DNA from: Seonamhaeicola maritimus
GTDB lineage: Bacteria; Bacteroidota; Bacteroidia; Flavobacteriales; Flavobacteriaceae
Reading direction: 5' to 3'
DNA: 64,000 nt
Assembly (NCBI RefSeq): GCF_008056315.1
Contig: NZ_VRKQ01000008.1
Span: forward strand, 1,692,957-1,756,956
Part shown: positions 53,362 through 62,718 of the stretch, in pieces
Layout: every line of letters begins with the position of its first letter
Numbering within the stretch: the stretch's first letter is position 1
Program-made: the position numbers and the translations under genes
The notes under the pieces: generated by a model
Told to the model about the DNA's origin: nothing
Seen by the model: only the letters and a program-made list of their open reading frames with translations
Database searches by the model: none

Positions 53362-54273
53362 ATGAAATTATATATATACTTATTGTTTATCCTATTGGGT
53401 GTAGGAGAACTAACAGCACAAACTTTTGAAGTAGATGGTATTAATTATAATATTTTAAATGCAACTGATGTTGAAGTTATAGCTAAAGCGGGGTACTATA
53501 CAGGGAATATAACAGTGCCTGCTACTGTAAATTATGATTCTAGTACATATGATGTAACTACTGTTGGTTATGAGGCTTTTAGAGATTGTTCAAACCTTAC
53601 TAGTGTTGTTTTGCCAAATTCTTTAACTATTATTAGAGAATATGGATTTAGAAATTGCAGAAAAATTACATCTTTGACCATACCTGATTCTGTATTACTT
53701 ATTGAAAGGTCTGCTTTCTTATATTGTACTAAATTGGTGTCTATCAACATACCTGAAAATTTAACAACTATTAATTATGGAACTTTTTCGCAATGTTATG
53801 AATTGATGTCTATTACTATACCAGAATCTGTTACATCAATAGCTACCTATGCGTTTAGTGGTTGTAGTAGTTTAAGTACCGTAAACATATTTGTGGTATC
53901 TCCCATTGCTATTTCTATACATATGTTTTGGAATCTTGATTTATCATTAATAACCTTAAATGTACCATCAGGTAGTGAAAGCGCTTATGCTTCAGCATCT
54001 GTTTGGCAAGACTTCGGCAGTATTAGTATACTTAGTACAGATACTGTAAAATTCACAAAAACATTAAAAGTTTATCCTAACCCTGTTATAAATGAGTTAA
54101 AAGTTTCCGGATTAGACCAACCTGAATCATTTAAAATTCATGATGTTTTAGGGAACGTGGTAATAAAAAGTGAAATTTTAAATAAGGAATCTATTAATTT
54201 AGAAGGTGTGGTTCCAGGATTGTACTTCTTGATATTTAATGATAAAGACGTTATAAAGTTTATTAAAAACTAA
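53362..54273 (+). CDS. BspA-type leucine-rich repeat protein with T9SS C-terminal domain
   Basis: The 303-residue protein has a signal peptide (1-19) and five or so LRR_5/BspA-type repeats (about 65-205, for example LTSVVLPNSLTIIREYGFRN and LVSINIPENLTTINYGTFSQ). It ends in a type A T9SS sorting domain (LKVYPNPVINELKV, then GVVPGLYFLIF), so it should be exported across the outer membrane and anchored or released. BspA repeats often bind proteins. It starts 28 bp after the CDC-like stop on the same strand and is probably cotranscribed. Confidence 0.88.
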   Translation: MKLYIYLLFILLGVGELTAQTFEVDGINYNILNATDVEVIAKAGYYTGNITVPATVNYDSSTYDVTTVGYEAFRDCSNLTSVVLPNSLTIIREYGFRNCRKITSLTIPDSVLLIERSAFLYCTKLVSINIPENLTTINYGTFSQCYELMSITIPESVTSIATYAFSGCSSLSTVNIFVVSPIAISIHMFWNLDLSLITLNVPSGSESAYASASVWQDFGSISILSTDTVKFTKTLKVYPNPVINELKVSGLDQPESFKIHDVLGNVVIKSEILNKESINLEGVVPGLYFLIFNDKDVIKFIKN

Positions 54274-54298
54274 AAAGCAATCTTTTTAAATCAGTCGG

Positions 54299-54328
54299 CA
54301 CCTTAAGTTGTGATTCAGCAACTTGGTG
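54299..54328. terminator. Imperfect hairpin between the LRR and alginate lyase genes
   Basis: CACC (54299-54302) with GGTG (54325-54328) and AAGTTG (54305-54310) with CAACTT (54319-54324), a 2-base bulge and an 8-base loop. It lies between convergent genes. T runs are modest. Confidence 0.4.
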
Positions 54329-54341
54329 TTGGCTGTTATTT

Positions 54342-55217
54342 TTAATAATGCTCTGTAACTACTTTATATAAGGTAACCTGTGCAGCTTTTATATAATCGT
54401 CGTGCCAGCCGAAATAATTACCAGTTTTAAAATAGTTTTCATGACCATAACCATTGCCAACATAATCATATACTAATGTGTAGTCTATATCAATACCTTT
54501 AGGTTCACATACTAAACCATAATAAAATTTACCATTTTCAATTTTAATTTTAAAAGTGAAAATTTCGTTATCAACATCGGTAATATTTATTTTGTCGTCA
54601 AAAGCACTGGTCCATGGTTCGCCACTATCCGGTTTTGTGTAATAATCTACTTGTATAGTACCGCTATTCCATCTTATTTTAACCGTCGCTGGAGCTCCTT
54701 CTAAACCAGGGGTTTCTTTACCATGAATTTGAGCTACTATGGTTCTGCCATTGCCTTCAACAAAACGCACCTTCAACGTAGTTTCTAGAATATGCGTTCC
54801 TGTAGACATAGACCAGTTATCTGTAGTAGTTTGATTACCTTGCCAAAATTCTCTAAGTTCAGTTCTACAATATTTGCCTCCTAATTCAGAATAACCTGAG
54901 GTAGTATAGCCTGTAAACTTTGTGTACATGGTGTAGCTTCCATCATCGTTTTTGTAAAAATATTTAGCTTCTTCTGCCGTAAGTTTATCATTTACAATGT
55001 CTTGATAAAATATAGATGTAGCTTTTCCTTCTCCATTGTTAAGAGGAACGGACAAATACCAATTTTTCCAAACTATGTTTTCATCAGGGGTTTCCGGTTG
55101 TTCTTCTTCATTTTGCTCTTCTTCAAGCTCTATATCATCTTCATTCTTTTGTGAACTACAATTATAAATTAGCCCAATTGAGCATAAAAACAGAAGTATT
55201 ATAGCATTCTTTTTCAT
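54342..55217 (-). CDS. Polysaccharide lyase family 7 (alginate lyase) lipoprotein
   Basis: The 291-residue protein has a lipobox (GLIYNCSSQ, Cys at about 20), an acidic linker, and a PL7 jelly-roll with the three family motifs: CRTELREFW, IVAQIHGK and YFKTGNYFG. PL7 enzymes cleave alginate by beta-elimination, with Arg, His and Tyr in those motifs as catalytic residues. QIH (rather than QVH) is usually linked to guluronate-containing substrates. No susCD pair or other alginate genes are next to it, so it stands outside a visible utilisation locus. Confidence 0.9.
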   Translation of the reverse strand: MKKNAIILLFLCSIGLIYNCSSQKNEDDIELEEEQNEEEQPETPDENIVWKNWYLSVPLNNGEGKATSIFYQDIVNDKLTAEEAKYFYKNDDGSYTMYTKFTGYTTSGYSELGGKYCRTELREFWQGNQTTTDNWSMSTGTHILETTLKVRFVEGNGRTIVAQIHGKETPGLEGAPATVKIRWNSGTIQVDYYTKPDSGEPWTSAFDDKINITDVDNEIFTFKIKIENGKFYYGLVCEPKGIDIDYTLVYDYVGNGYGHENYFKTGNYFGWHDDYIKAAQVTLYKVVTEHY

Positions 55218-55251
55218 TAATTTTTTATTTGTAAAGATAATTTAAAGTTCT

Positions 55252-57417
55252 TTATTTAGCTTCTACTAACTCTAATTGGTCAACGCTAACATTGGTTGTA
55301 AACATGCCGTAGTTAACCACTGCTTTGTTTTTTTCAATTTTATCAATGGTTCCTACGGAACGCCCATCTTCCATTCTCACACGATCTCCAATTTTTAAAA
55401 TTGGTTTGGGCTTTGGTGGCTGTTTAGCCTTAAGTGCTTTTTCTGTTTTTTTCTTTTTCCTAATAACGGCTACCTTCTTTTCTACCTCTTGTTTTACTTC
55501 AGTTTCCTTGGCTTTTTCTGCCTTTTTTTGTTTTACCGAAACCTTTTTACGCTTAGAGTTTTCAATTTGAACTAACTTAAAAAGTTCAGACATTAACTCT
55601 CGTTTTTGTTTGTTATTGAAATATTTTTCGGCTAAGTCATTGACTTTCTGCCCTAGGTAAATTAAACGTTGATTACTATCATATAATTCTTGATAGCTTT
55701 CTAACTTTCGCTGGATTTTAGCATTGATTTCCTCCAATTTATCAGCTTCTTCACCTTTTTTCTTTTCATTAAACTTCAGTGACTGTCCCGTTTTTTCTAG
55801 TCTAGAACGTTCTTTTTGAAGTTTGGCTATGGTGGCATCAAACCTAACCTTACTACGTTCAATCTTCTTTTTGGCTCTATTAATTAGGCTGTATGGGATA
55901 CCATTCTTTTGAGCTACCTCAAAAGTAAACGAACTTCCCGCTTGTCCAACAACTAGTTTAAATATAGGTTCTAGAGTACGCTCATTAAACATCATATTAG
56001 CATTTATCATACAAGGTAATTCTGTAGCTAATATCTTTAGATTTGAATAATGGGTTGTAATAATACCGAAAGCTTCACGGTGATAGAATTCTTCTAAAAA
56101 AGTTTCAGCTAAAGCACCACCAAGCTCAGGATCACTTCCCGTTCCAAATTCATCAATTAAAAACAAAGTATTCTTATTGCATTTTCTTAAGAAATAATTC
56201 ATTTGCTTTAATCGGTAGCTGTATGTGCTTAAATGGTTTTCAATGGATTGATTGTCACCAATATCACTTAAAATTCTATCAAAAAAACAAGCTTTACTAC
56301 GTTCATGAACCGGAATTAGCATACCGCTTTGAAGCATAACCTGTAATAGGCCAATAGTTTTAAGCGTAATACTTTTTCCGCCTGCATTAGGGCCAGAGAT
56401 TACAATAATTCTACTGTCTTGTTTTAGTTTAATGGTTTGTGGGAAAGTTTTCTCGTTCTTTTCTAAATTGGTTAAATAGAGCAGAGGGTGGTAGGCGTCC
56501 CGCAAGAACATACTACGTTCTTCGTTAATTTCAGGGAGTATGGCATTCATAGAATGCCCATATTTTGCTTTGGCAGAAATAACATCCATTTGAATTAAAA
56601 ACTCCTGAGAATCTTTTAAAAGCGGTGTAAATGGTCTTATGAAGTTGGTAAGATCTTTTAGAATTCTAACAATTTCCTCTTTCTCTTCATATTCCAAATT
56701 ATTTAATTCTCTGGTGTATTGAAGTGTGGTTTCTGGTTCTATATAAACAATACTGCCTGTTTTACTACTACCCATTATAGAGCCTCTAACTTTTTTTCTA
56801 TACATGGCTTTAACAGCAAGTACTCGTCTGTTTTCTACAACAGATTCTCTGATGTCGTCTAAATAATCTTGACCGTGATATAGATTTAATGCGGTTACAA
56901 AACTTTGATTTATTTTTCCTTTAACCAGATTTATAGATTGTCTTAATTGATAAAGAAGGTCTGAAGCATTGTTTTTTATATCACCAAATCTATCAATAAT
57001 ACTATCAATTTTTTGAATGATCTCTTTGGTGATTTCTATGTTTGAACTGAAATTATTTAGCTGCGGATAGTACTCTTTAAATTTTTCTAAGAAAAGAACA
57101 ATTTCATTGGTTGTTGAGGATATTGAGATTATTTTTTTTAAACTATAAACTTCTAAGTATGTGTTTTCTATGTTTAGTAACTTCAACTCTTTGTTTATAG
57201 TTTCAAATCTGTGACTTGGAATACGATTATCGTTATCAAAAGAAGATAAAAATTCATTAGTAAGCGTTAGGGCTTGTAGAATTTCATTTTTGTTTTTGTA
57301 AGGTGATAACCGTAATGCACGTTCATTTCCAAGGGGTGTAATACAGTGATTGCTCACTTGTTCTAAAACAGTTGGGAATTCTAAATCTTGTAATGTCTTT
57401 TCGTGAATGTTTATCAT
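55252..57417 (-). CDS. mutS2: MutS2-type ATPase lacking a Smr domain
   Basis: The 721-residue protein starts at ATG 57417 (MINIHEKTLQDLEFPTVLEQ), not the upstream TTG. The ATPase core has ISGPNAGGKSITLKTIGLLQ (Walker A) and FLIDEFGTGSDPELGG. It then has a long coiled coil and a Lys-rich segment (about 610-670), ending in an SH3/KOW-like strand region (LKIGDRVRMEDGRSVGTIDK). MutS2 acts in suppressing recombination or in ribosome rescue. The C-terminal Smr nuclease of the Bacillus type is absent. A -7 box (TAAATTTG, 57447-57440) lies 22 bp before the start. Confidence 0.93.
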   Translation of the reverse strand: MINIHEKTLQDLEFPTVLEQVSNHCITPLGNERALRLSPYKNKNEILQALTLTNEFLSSFDNDNRIPSHRFETINKELKLLNIENTYLEVYSLKKIISISSTTNEIVLFLEKFKEYYPQLNNFSSNIEITKEIIQKIDSIIDRFGDIKNNASDLLYQLRQSINLVKGKINQSFVTALNLYHGQDYLDDIRESVVENRRVLAVKAMYRKKVRGSIMGSSKTGSIVYIEPETTLQYTRELNNLEYEEKEEIVRILKDLTNFIRPFTPLLKDSQEFLIQMDVISAKAKYGHSMNAILPEINEERSMFLRDAYHPLLYLTNLEKNEKTFPQTIKLKQDSRIIVISGPNAGGKSITLKTIGLLQVMLQSGMLIPVHERSKACFFDRILSDIGDNQSIENHLSTYSYRLKQMNYFLRKCNKNTLFLIDEFGTGSDPELGGALAETFLEEFYHREAFGIITTHYSNLKILATELPCMINANMMFNERTLEPIFKLVVGQAGSSFTFEVAQKNGIPYSLINRAKKKIERSKVRFDATIAKLQKERSRLEKTGQSLKFNEKKKGEEADKLEEINAKIQRKLESYQELYDSNQRLIYLGQKVNDLAEKYFNNKQKRELMSELFKLVQIENSKRKKVSVKQKKAEKAKETEVKQEVEKKVAVIRKKKKTEKALKAKQPPKPKPILKIGDRVRMEDGRSVGTIDKIEKNKAVVNYGMFTTNVSVDQLELVEAK

Positions 57418-57439
57418 TCTAGTTTTCAATTAAGGCTAG

Positions 57440-57447
57440 CAAATTTA
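57440..57447 (-). promoter_or_regulatory. Putative -7 box for mutS2
   Basis: TAAATTTG on the minus strand, 22 bp before the ATG. No clear -33. Confidence 0.4.
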
Positions 57448-57620
57448 CACATTCTATTCAGATGTTTCTAATGCTAAAGTCATCATAATAAATGTTAATT
57501 AACAAAGTGAGGTAATTCTTTAACAAAACTCTAACGTATGTGTATTGAGATAGTGTTTACCTTGTAATTGAAATCTAAAAGAAATACAAACATTAATCAA
57601 ACTACGAACGGCTAAGTGTA

Positions 57621-57652
57621 AAACCCAATCAGAAATGATTGGGTTTTTTAAC
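57621..57652 (+). terminator. Hairpin with GAAA tetraloop between mutS2 and recG
   Basis: AAACCCAATCA (57621-57631), loop GAAA, TGATTGGGTTT (57636-57646), an 11-bp perfect stem. It is followed on the plus strand by T's, and on the minus strand by four T's, so it could end recG on the minus strand. The stronger T run is on the plus strand, where no gene is recognised. Confidence 0.6.
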
Positions 57653-59753
57653 TTATATAATTCCAGATGTTTTTGTATTTAGACATAGCTCTGTAAGTGT
57701 TTAAAATATTTAAGTTTTCCTGTTTAGATAAAGTAGGGTCGCCTTTTAGAGTTTGTTTAGCATAATGTCTTGCGTTTTGTAAAACATCTTTATCCTTTAT
57801 TATATCTGCAATACGCAAATTTAATACACCGCTTTGTTGTGTCCCCATAACGTCTCCAGGGCCACGAAGCTTTAAATCTACTTCAGCAATTTCGAATCCA
57901 TCATTGGTTTTAACCATAGTTTCTAAGCGCGTTTTACTGTCGTTTGTTAGTTTGTGACTAGTCATTAAAATACAGTAGCTCTGTTCTGCACCTCGACCCA
58001 CACGTCCGCGTAATTGATGTAATTGAGACAAGCCAAAACGTTCTGCGCTTTCTATAATCATTACGGAAGCATTGGGAACGTTAACGCCAACTTCAATAAC
58101 GGTAGTAGCAACCATGATTTGAGTTTCTCCTTTTATAAAGCGTTGCATCTCGTAATCCTTGTCAGCTGGTTTCATTTTACCATGAACTATAGAAATCTGG
58201 TAGTCAGGCATAGGGAAATCCCTAGAGATGCTCTCATAGCCATCCATTAAATCTTTATAATCCATTTTTTCACTTTCCTTTATTAATGGGTAGACAATAT
58301 ATATCTGCCTGCCTTTTTGAATCTCATCTCTAATAAAACGAAAAACATTTAATCTGTTTTTATCATAGCGATGAACGGTTTTAATTGACTTTCTTCCGGG
58401 TGGTAATTCATCAATTATTGAAATATCTAAATCACCGTATACTGACATGGCTAAAGTTCTTGGGATAGGGGTGGCGGTCATAACTAAAATGTGTGGGGGA
58501 GAAATATTTTTATGCCACAATTTGCTTCTTTGAGCAACTCCAAATCTGTGTTGCTCATCGATAATTGCTAGTCCTAAATTTTTAAATTTCACCTTATCTT
58601 CAAGTAACGCATGAGTGCCAATGAGTATCTGTAAATGGCCATTTTCTAAAGATTCGTGAATCTTTCTTCTATTTGAAGTTTTAGTTGATCCAGTTAACAG
58701 TTTTACACTGATATTCAGTTTATTACACCAATCTAATAATCCATTATAGTGTTGAACTGACAAAATTTCAGTCGGAGCCATTAAGCAAGCTTGAAAACCG
58801 TTGTCAAGTGCTATTAACATTGACATGAACGCCACTATGGTCTTGCCGGAACCCACATCCCCTTGTAAAAGACGATTCATTTGGGCATGACTTCCTAAAT
58901 CTGATCTTATTTCCTTCAATACACGCTTCTGTGCATTTGTTAAATTGAAGGGTAATTGTTCCTGAAAAAAGGTGTTGAAGTATTCTCCAACCTTATCAAA
59001 AGAATGTCCTTTAATTTTCGATTTATGGATTAAATTTTTCAGAATTAATTGTAGCTGAATAAAGAATAATTCTTCAAATTTTAATCTAGATTGTGCTTTA
59101 GAAAGTAACTCCTGACTCTTTGGAAAATGAATATTTAGCAGGGCATCACTTTTTGAAATTAATCGTAATTCTGAAAGTAAATCTGGAGATAGTGTTTCTG
59201 TAAATCGTCCTTTGGTTTCTAAAAATAGTTGTTGGACTATTTTACTTACCACTCGATTGCTAATACCTTTATTTGATAATTTTTCGGTTGAGGGGTAAAT
59301 AGGTTGAATACCCGAGCTTAGTCCTTTTTTATGTTCTTCAGTAGTTTCTATATCGGGATGTGGCATATTAAATCTACCATTAAACCAATTGGTTTTGCCA
59401 AAAATCACATAAGGCGTATTTAGTTTTAGACTGTCTCTAATCCATTTTTGCCCTCTAAACCATACCAATTCCATAGTTCCAGTATCATCTTGAAAAGTTG
59501 CTACCAAACGTTTACCTTGCTTTTGAGCTACTTCTTTAAATCCGGTTATAACGCCAACTACCTGTATTTCTGCGCTACTTTGTTTTATTTGATTGATTTT
59601 ATAGTATCTGGTACGGTCTATATATCTGTTAGGAAACAAGTTTAATAAATCCTGATATGTGTGAACACCTAACTCTTTACGCATTAAATCAGCCCTATTG
59701 GGGCCAACACCTTTAAGGTAATCTATAGGGGTTTGTAATAAAGCGGTATTCAT
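57648..59753 (-). CDS. recG: ATP-dependent DNA helicase RecG
   Basis: RecG remodels stalled replication forks and branch-migrates Holliday junctions. The 701-residue protein has the N-terminal wedge OB domain (about 60-160), the helicase motifs LLQGDVGSGKTIVAFM (I), IIDEQHRFG (DEQH, II), MTATPIPRTLAMSVYGD (III), and the C-terminal RQIYIVYPLIKES, QLRGRVGRGAEQSYCIL. This is the standard family length. The start is ATG 59753, divergent from the M1 peptidase. Confidence 0.96.
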   Translation of the reverse strand: MNTALLQTPIDYLKGVGPNRADLMRKELGVHTYQDLLNLFPNRYIDRTRYYKINQIKQSSAEIQVVGVITGFKEVAQKQGKRLVATFQDDTGTMELVWFRGQKWIRDSLKLNTPYVIFGKTNWFNGRFNMPHPDIETTEEHKKGLSSGIQPIYPSTEKLSNKGISNRVVSKIVQQLFLETKGRFTETLSPDLLSELRLISKSDALLNIHFPKSQELLSKAQSRLKFEELFFIQLQLILKNLIHKSKIKGHSFDKVGEYFNTFFQEQLPFNLTNAQKRVLKEIRSDLGSHAQMNRLLQGDVGSGKTIVAFMSMLIALDNGFQACLMAPTEILSVQHYNGLLDWCNKLNISVKLLTGSTKTSNRRKIHESLENGHLQILIGTHALLEDKVKFKNLGLAIIDEQHRFGVAQRSKLWHKNISPPHILVMTATPIPRTLAMSVYGDLDISIIDELPPGRKSIKTVHRYDKNRLNVFRFIRDEIQKGRQIYIVYPLIKESEKMDYKDLMDGYESISRDFPMPDYQISIVHGKMKPADKDYEMQRFIKGETQIMVATTVIEVGVNVPNASVMIIESAERFGLSQLHQLRGRVGRGAEQSYCILMTSHKLTNDSKTRLETMVKTNDGFEIAEVDLKLRGPGDVMGTQQSGVLNLRIADIIKDKDVLQNARHYAKQTLKGDPTLSKQENLNILNTYRAMSKYKNIWNYIS

Positions 59754-59823
59754 AAAACTAAAATAATTCTTTTGAAACGAATTGCAAGTGGCATTTTGGA
59801 CTAAAGTTTGTTATATTAGTTAT

Positions 59824-61788
59824 ATGATTAGAGTATGCCTCATTTTCCTTCTTTTATTAAGCTTTTTTGGTTTTTCTCAACAAACAGATTATGTGGATTT
59901 TAAAGAGGCTAAGGTCGAAATTAGTATCAATTCCAAGGAGAAACAAGTTGAAGGGCATATTGAATATACATTTGAGATACTAAAAGATGTAGATTCTATT
60001 TATTTGGATGCTCAAAGCATAAAACTAGATAGCATGCAGCTATTAGAAATTAGACCTCATATACACACGGAATATATTGGAATAAGATACCAAAACAACT
60101 CAAAACAAATAATAGTTTATAATAATTTTAAAAGAGAGCAGATTTTTGAACTGCATATGAATTATTCAGCTTTACCTAAAAAAGCACTCTATTTCATCGA
60201 AAAGGATGAAGGAAATCAAATCTGGACACAGGGTCAAGGAAAATATACCAGCAATTGGCTACCTAGTATTGATGACATGAATGATAAAATTGAATTCGAT
60301 TTGTCAATAACCTATGATAAGGATTATGAAATTGTTGCTAATGGTAATCTAACGGATAAGAAAACCAATGAATTCACTACGACATGGCGTTACGATATGG
60401 AAAAACCAATGTCTAGCTATTTAGTGGCTTTGACTATTGGTAAATACAACAAGAAAGTAGAGAACTCTAAAAGCGGTATCCCTCTAGAAATGTTTTATTA
60501 TCCTGAGGATTCTTTAAAATTTGAACCCACATATAGATATACTAAACGGATGTTTGATTTTTTAGAAGAAGAAATTGGTGTGTCTTATCCTTGGCAAAAT
60601 TATAAAATGGTTCCGGTAAAAGACTTTTTATATGCCGGAATGGAAAACACAAGCCTTAATATATATTCTGATGCTTTTGTGGTAGATTCCATTGCTTTTG
60701 TAGATAAGAATTTTGTAAATATTAATGCGCATGAATTGGCGCATCAATGGTTCGGAGATTTGGTTACCGAAACATCAGGGACACACCACTGGTTGCAAGA
60801 GGGTTTTGCTACTTATTATGCTTTGTTAGCCGAAAAAGACATTTTTGGAGAAGATTACTATTATTGGCGATTGTATGAATATGCTCAGGAATTGTTAGAA
60901 CAGGATAAAGCAGGACAAAGCACGTCTTTATTAGACCCTAAATCAAGTAGTACAACATTTTACAAAAAAGGTGCTTGGGTATTGCATATGTTGCGAGAGA
61001 AAGTGGGAGATGAGGCTTTTAAAGAAGCTGTGAAGAACTATTTATTAAAACATCAATTTAAAAATGTGAAGACTGATGATTTTATGGGTGAAGTTGAAAA
61101 GGCAAGTGGACAGGATTTGAGTGAGTTTGTAAAGGTTTGGTTGAATAATAAGGCGTTTATGTATGATAAAGCCATGAAAAGCCTTAAGAAGTCGACTTTT
61201 ATTCAAGAATATTTAATGGTTGACTGTGAGGTAGAAACTTCAAAGTGTTATGAGTATTTATCATCATGGATTTCTGATGAAGCGAAATCAAAGATAATAT
61301 TTCAAAACCATGAACTTATTAAAAAAGAGGCGTTTATAAATCCTTTAAAAGTAAGACAAGCTATTGCTCAAAGTTTATCGGATATTACTACCGATTTAAA
61401 AGCAGATTACGAATCACTTCTCAACGATAAATCATATATTACTATTGAAGCTGCTTTGTTCAATTTATGGCGTAATTTCCCAGAAGAAAAAACAAAATAT
61501 CTTAATCAAGTTAAAGATATTGATGGTTTTAATGATAAGAACATTAGAACACTTTGGTTAACATTAGCTTTAATAACGGAAGATTACGAGCCAGAAAACA
61601 AAAAGTCATATTTTGATGAATTAACTGATTATACAAGTTCAAAATACGGGTATGAAGTGCGTCAAAATGCATTTCAGTATTTAAATCAGATTAAAGCTTG
61701 TAATGATGCATGTAAAGAAAATTTAAAACAAGCAGGAAAACATCATAACTGGCGATTTAAAAAGTTTGCCAAAACACTTTTAAAATAA
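59824..61788 (+). CDS. M1 family zinc aminopeptidase
   Basis: The start at ATG 59824 gives a signal peptide (MIRVCLIFLLLLSFFGFSQQ); a TTG 14 codons earlier is less likely. The 654-residue enzyme has a GAMEN-like AGMENTSLNIYSD and the zinc motif NINAHELAHQWFGDLVTE (HExxH, plus Glu 18 residues on). It is an exported peptidase that removes N-terminal residues. It may be located in the periplasm. Eight base pairs separate it from the patatin gene. Confidence 0.92.
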   Translation: MIRVCLIFLLLLSFFGFSQQTDYVDFKEAKVEISINSKEKQVEGHIEYTFEILKDVDSIYLDAQSIKLDSMQLLEIRPHIHTEYIGIRYQNNSKQIIVYNNFKREQIFELHMNYSALPKKALYFIEKDEGNQIWTQGQGKYTSNWLPSIDDMNDKIEFDLSITYDKDYEIVANGNLTDKKTNEFTTTWRYDMEKPMSSYLVALTIGKYNKKVENSKSGIPLEMFYYPEDSLKFEPTYRYTKRMFDFLEEEIGVSYPWQNYKMVPVKDFLYAGMENTSLNIYSDAFVVDSIAFVDKNFVNINAHELAHQWFGDLVTETSGTHHWLQEGFATYYALLAEKDIFGEDYYYWRLYEYAQELLEQDKAGQSTSLLDPKSSSTTFYKKGAWVLHMLREKVGDEAFKEAVKNYLLKHQFKNVKTDDFMGEVEKASGQDLSEFVKVWLNNKAFMYDKAMKSLKKSTFIQEYLMVDCEVETSKCYEYLSSWISDEAKSKIIFQNHELIKKEAFINPLKVRQAIAQSLSDITTDLKADYESLLNDKSYITIEAALFNLWRNFPEEKTKYLNQVKDIDGFNDKNIRTLWLTLALITEDYEPENKKSYFDELTDYTSSKYGYEVRQNAFQYLNQIKACNDACKENLKQAGKHHNWRFKKFAKTLLK

Positions 61789-61796
61789 TTAGAAAA

Positions 61797-62711
61797 ATGA
61801 GAGCATTGGTTATTTCGGGAGGTGGTAGTAAAGGAGCTTATGCTGGAGGTGTGGCACAGTATTTAATTGAGGAAGAAGGACATGACTATGATTTATTTTT
61901 AGGCACATCCACTGGAAGCTTATTAGTACCTCATTTGGCAGCAAATAGAATTGATAAATTACATGATATTTATACCAATGTCAGTCAAAGTGATATTTTT
62001 AGTGTGAATCCGTTTGTTATAAGAAAAAGAGGGAATCGTGAATTTGTATCGATTGATTTTTTAAATACACTTTGGCAATTTATTAAAATGAAACGAACCT
62101 TTGGTGAAAGTAAATCACTTCGTAAATTAATTAGAAGAAAATTCACAAAGGAAGAATATGATATAGTTAGGGCAACTAAAGATGATTTGGTAATTACGGT
62201 CTCTAATTTATCTAGAAATAGTGTAGAATACAAATCTATTAAGGATTGTACATATGATGAGTTTTGTGATTGGATATGGATTTCTTGTAACTATATACCT
62301 TTTATGTCTTTAGTAAAAAAGAATGGTTACGAATATGGTGATGGTGGTTTGGGTTGTATTGTACCTATTCGAGAGGCTATTTTAAGAGGCGCAACAGAGG
62401 TGGATGCTATTGTTTTAAAATCTGAATCATTAGATCAGAATAAAATTCTTGGTAAAAACCCTTTTTCATTAATGATTAGTTTGTTTGGACATCTTTTGGA
62501 TAGAATGGAGCGAAACGATGTAACCATAGGAAAGTTGGCTGCTAAAACAAATAATGTAAAACTTAATTTGTATTATACGCCATCAAAACTCACAGAGAAT
62601 TCCTTAATATTTGACAAAAAATTAATGACTAATTGGTGGGAGCAGGGTTTTGATTATGCAAAATTAAAATGTGAACAGGCTAGGTTTAATGAGTTAAGAT
62701 TAGAAGATTAA
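61797..62711 (+). CDS. Patatin-like phospholipase
   Basis: The 304-residue protein has the patatin signature: the oxyanion loop RALVISGGGSKGAYAGG, the nucleophile elbow GTSTGSLL (Ser about 41) and the catalytic Asp in YGDGGLG. The protein hydrolyses acyl esters of lipids, with no signal peptide, so a cytoplasmic or membrane-face role is likely. It is cotranscribed with the M1 peptidase and convergent with the gene at 62719. Confidence 0.93.
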   Translation: MRALVISGGGSKGAYAGGVAQYLIEEEGHDYDLFLGTSTGSLLVPHLAANRIDKLHDIYTNVSQSDIFSVNPFVIRKRGNREFVSIDFLNTLWQFIKMKRTFGESKSLRKLIRRKFTKEEYDIVRATKDDLVITVSNLSRNSVEYKSIKDCTYDEFCDWIWISCNYIPFMSLVKKNGYEYGDGGLGCIVPIREAILRGATEVDAIVLKSESLDQNKILGKNPFSLMISLFGHLLDRMERNDVTIGKLAAKTNNVKLNLYYTPSKLTENSLIFDKKLMTNWWEQGFDYAKLKCEQARFNELRLED

Positions 62712-62718
62712 ATTATAA

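Noticed and set aside
59782-59823. TTG-initiated extension before the M1 peptidase
   Set aside because: The ATG at 59824 gives a classic signal peptide; the extension would bury it.
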